From: Aminipila terrae
GTDB taxonomy: Bacteria > Bacillota > Clostridia > Peptostreptococcales > Anaerovoracaceae
Direction: 5' to 3'
NCBI RefSeq assembly: GCF_010120715.1
Contig: NZ_CP047591.1
Span: 2,170,001-2,234,000, forward strand
Length of the DNA stretch: 64,000 nt
The notes under the pieces were generated by a model. It had not been told where the DNA came from. It made no database searches and worked only from the letters and a program-made list of their open reading frames with translations. The translations under genes and the position numbers were made by a program. Position 1 is the stretch's first letter. The number at the start of each line of letters is the position of its first letter. This document shows, one piece after another, positions 63,289 through 64,000 of the stretch.

Positions 63289-64000
63289 ATGAAGGTTACA
63301 GTAAAAGATTGTCTTGCCTTAGAAATCTTTAAAAATGCAAGAATAGTAGCAGGAACCAAGAAAATTGAGGGCAGAGTAAGAACTGTTTCGGTTTTGGAAA
63401 CAACTGAAATCGATGAAGTCAGAAGTTATTTTGCCCATGACAGTGAAATGGTTCTGTCTGGATTTTTCAATTCAAAAGCTGATGAGAACAAGCAGATTGA
63501 AATAATCAGAACTCTGTCAGAAGCAGGAACAGCAGCATTAGTGTTGTTTTATGTTGAATCACCTGAACTTGACCTGAAGAAGGAAGTGCTTGCTACTGCT
63601 GACAGAGTGGGTCTTCCTATTATAGTAATGCCAAATGATAAAGATATCCGATATGCAGACGTTATAAAACAGGTGATGGAAGATATTCTGTATGGAGATA
63701 ATTTTGGAAACAGACTTATCAGTAATACTATTTTCCACTTGCTGAATTTTGAAAAACACAGCAACTTCCAGTCTGCAGTAAGAGAAGCTGCAATTAATAA
63801 CGATTTTCAGCTAATTTTATTAAGCGAGGATTTTAATCCGATTCTGTCTATAGAAACAAGACATAAAGCTACCATACAGGACGCAATTAACCTGGGCAGG
63901 GAAAGAGATGTTGAGAGATCTGCCGTATATACCATGATAGATGTAAATGGTGTCCTGACTTACTGGGGACCAGTTATGATTAACGGCGAAAAATACTTTA
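63289..64000 (+). CDS. PucR-family transcriptional regulator (3' end outside window)
   Basis: ATG 63289 follows ftsH by 15 bases. The visible 237 residues carry the PucR N-terminal domain (VKDCLALEIFKNARIVAG, VRTVSVLETTEIDEVRSYFA, LPIIVMPNDKDIRYADVI), common in clostridial regulators of purine or amino-acid use. The C-terminal helix-turn-helix lies beyond the window. Role in this organism unknown. Confidence 0.85.
   Translation, partial: MKVTVKDCLALEIFKNARIVAGTKKIEGRVRTVSVLETTEIDEVRSYFAHDSEMVLSGFFNSKADENKQIEIIRTLSEAGTAALVLFYVESPELDLKKEVLATADRVGLPIIVMPNDKDIRYADVIKQVMEDILYGDNFGNRLISNTIFHLLNFEKHSNFQSAVREAAINNDFQLILLSEDFNPILSIETRHKATIQDAINLGRERDVERSAVYTMIDVNGVLTYWGPVMINGEKYF

Noticed and set aside
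1..64000. tRNA, rRNA, CRISPR arrays, insertion sequences, prophage
   Set aside because: I read both strands for direct repeats, transposase motifs and tRNA-like cloverleaves and saw none.

Overview
The window is AT-rich bacterial chromosome with the gene content and gene order of an anaerobic, spore-forming member of the Clostridia (Firmicutes). The evidence is spoIIE next to tilS and ftsH, an rplM-rpsI operon with a leader, bioY-birA, strong AGGAGG ribosome sites with occasional TTG/GTG starts, a CIRCE element, and many DMT, ABC and Cache-type proteins. I cannot name the genus. I see no rRNA, tRNA, CRISPR array, prophage or insertion sequence; this looks like core and near-core chromosome.

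Layout. 1-2.4 kb: methionine ABC transporter metN(partial)-metI-metQ. 2.5-8.9 kb: a lipoprotein, glutamate racemase, a cysteine-rich small protein, ribosomal proteins L13 and S9, HtpG behind a CIRCE operator, and a secreted protein. 9-16.6 kb: a phosphohexomutase, a DMT exporter and the branched-chain amino-acid transporter livJHMGF (minus strand). 16.8-23.9 kb: a CmpB-like membrane protein, panD, glyoxalase-like protein, fluC, a three-gene type-B-like fumarate reductase operon (anchor-flavoprotein-iron-sulfur), a macro-domain protein, a GGCT-like protein and two very small genes. 24-31 kb: FAD/Rieske oxidoreductase, amidohydrolase, a large membrane protein with degenerate GGDEF and EAL domains, and a second DMT transporter. 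31.3-33.7 kb: late cobalamin assembly (cobU, cobS, CobU-like/CobC fusion). 33.8-39 kb: a heterodimeric ABC exporter, then birA and bioY. 39.2-46.5 kb: cytidylate-kinase-like protein, metG, DEAD-box helicase, ECF sigma and putative anti-sigma, chemoreceptor. 46.7-52.9 kb: flavodoxin, glycosyltransferase-GtrA, phosphodiester glycosidase, tatD and an S-layer-type protein. 53-64 kb: spoIIE, M14 carboxypeptidase, ABC-F protein, tilS, ftsH and a PucR-type regulator (partial).

The most striking cross-window observation is six genes (metQ, frdA, cobU, the cytidylate-kinase-like gene, the S-layer-type gene and spoIIE) that are each out of frame by exactly one missing base, each time in or beside a short A or G run, and each restored to a full-length family member by one extra base. 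This is either a systematic homopolymer under-call in the assembly or, less likely, a set of slippery or phase-variable genes. Other points of biological interest are a flavoprotein FrdA lacking the covalent-FAD histidine, a CIRCE-controlled htpG, a doubly degenerate GGDEF-EAL sensor, a CobU-like/CobC fusion, a candidate Spo0A-type promoter with 21-bp spacing in front of spoIIE, and a 42-residue Cys-containing peptide ending in three glycines.
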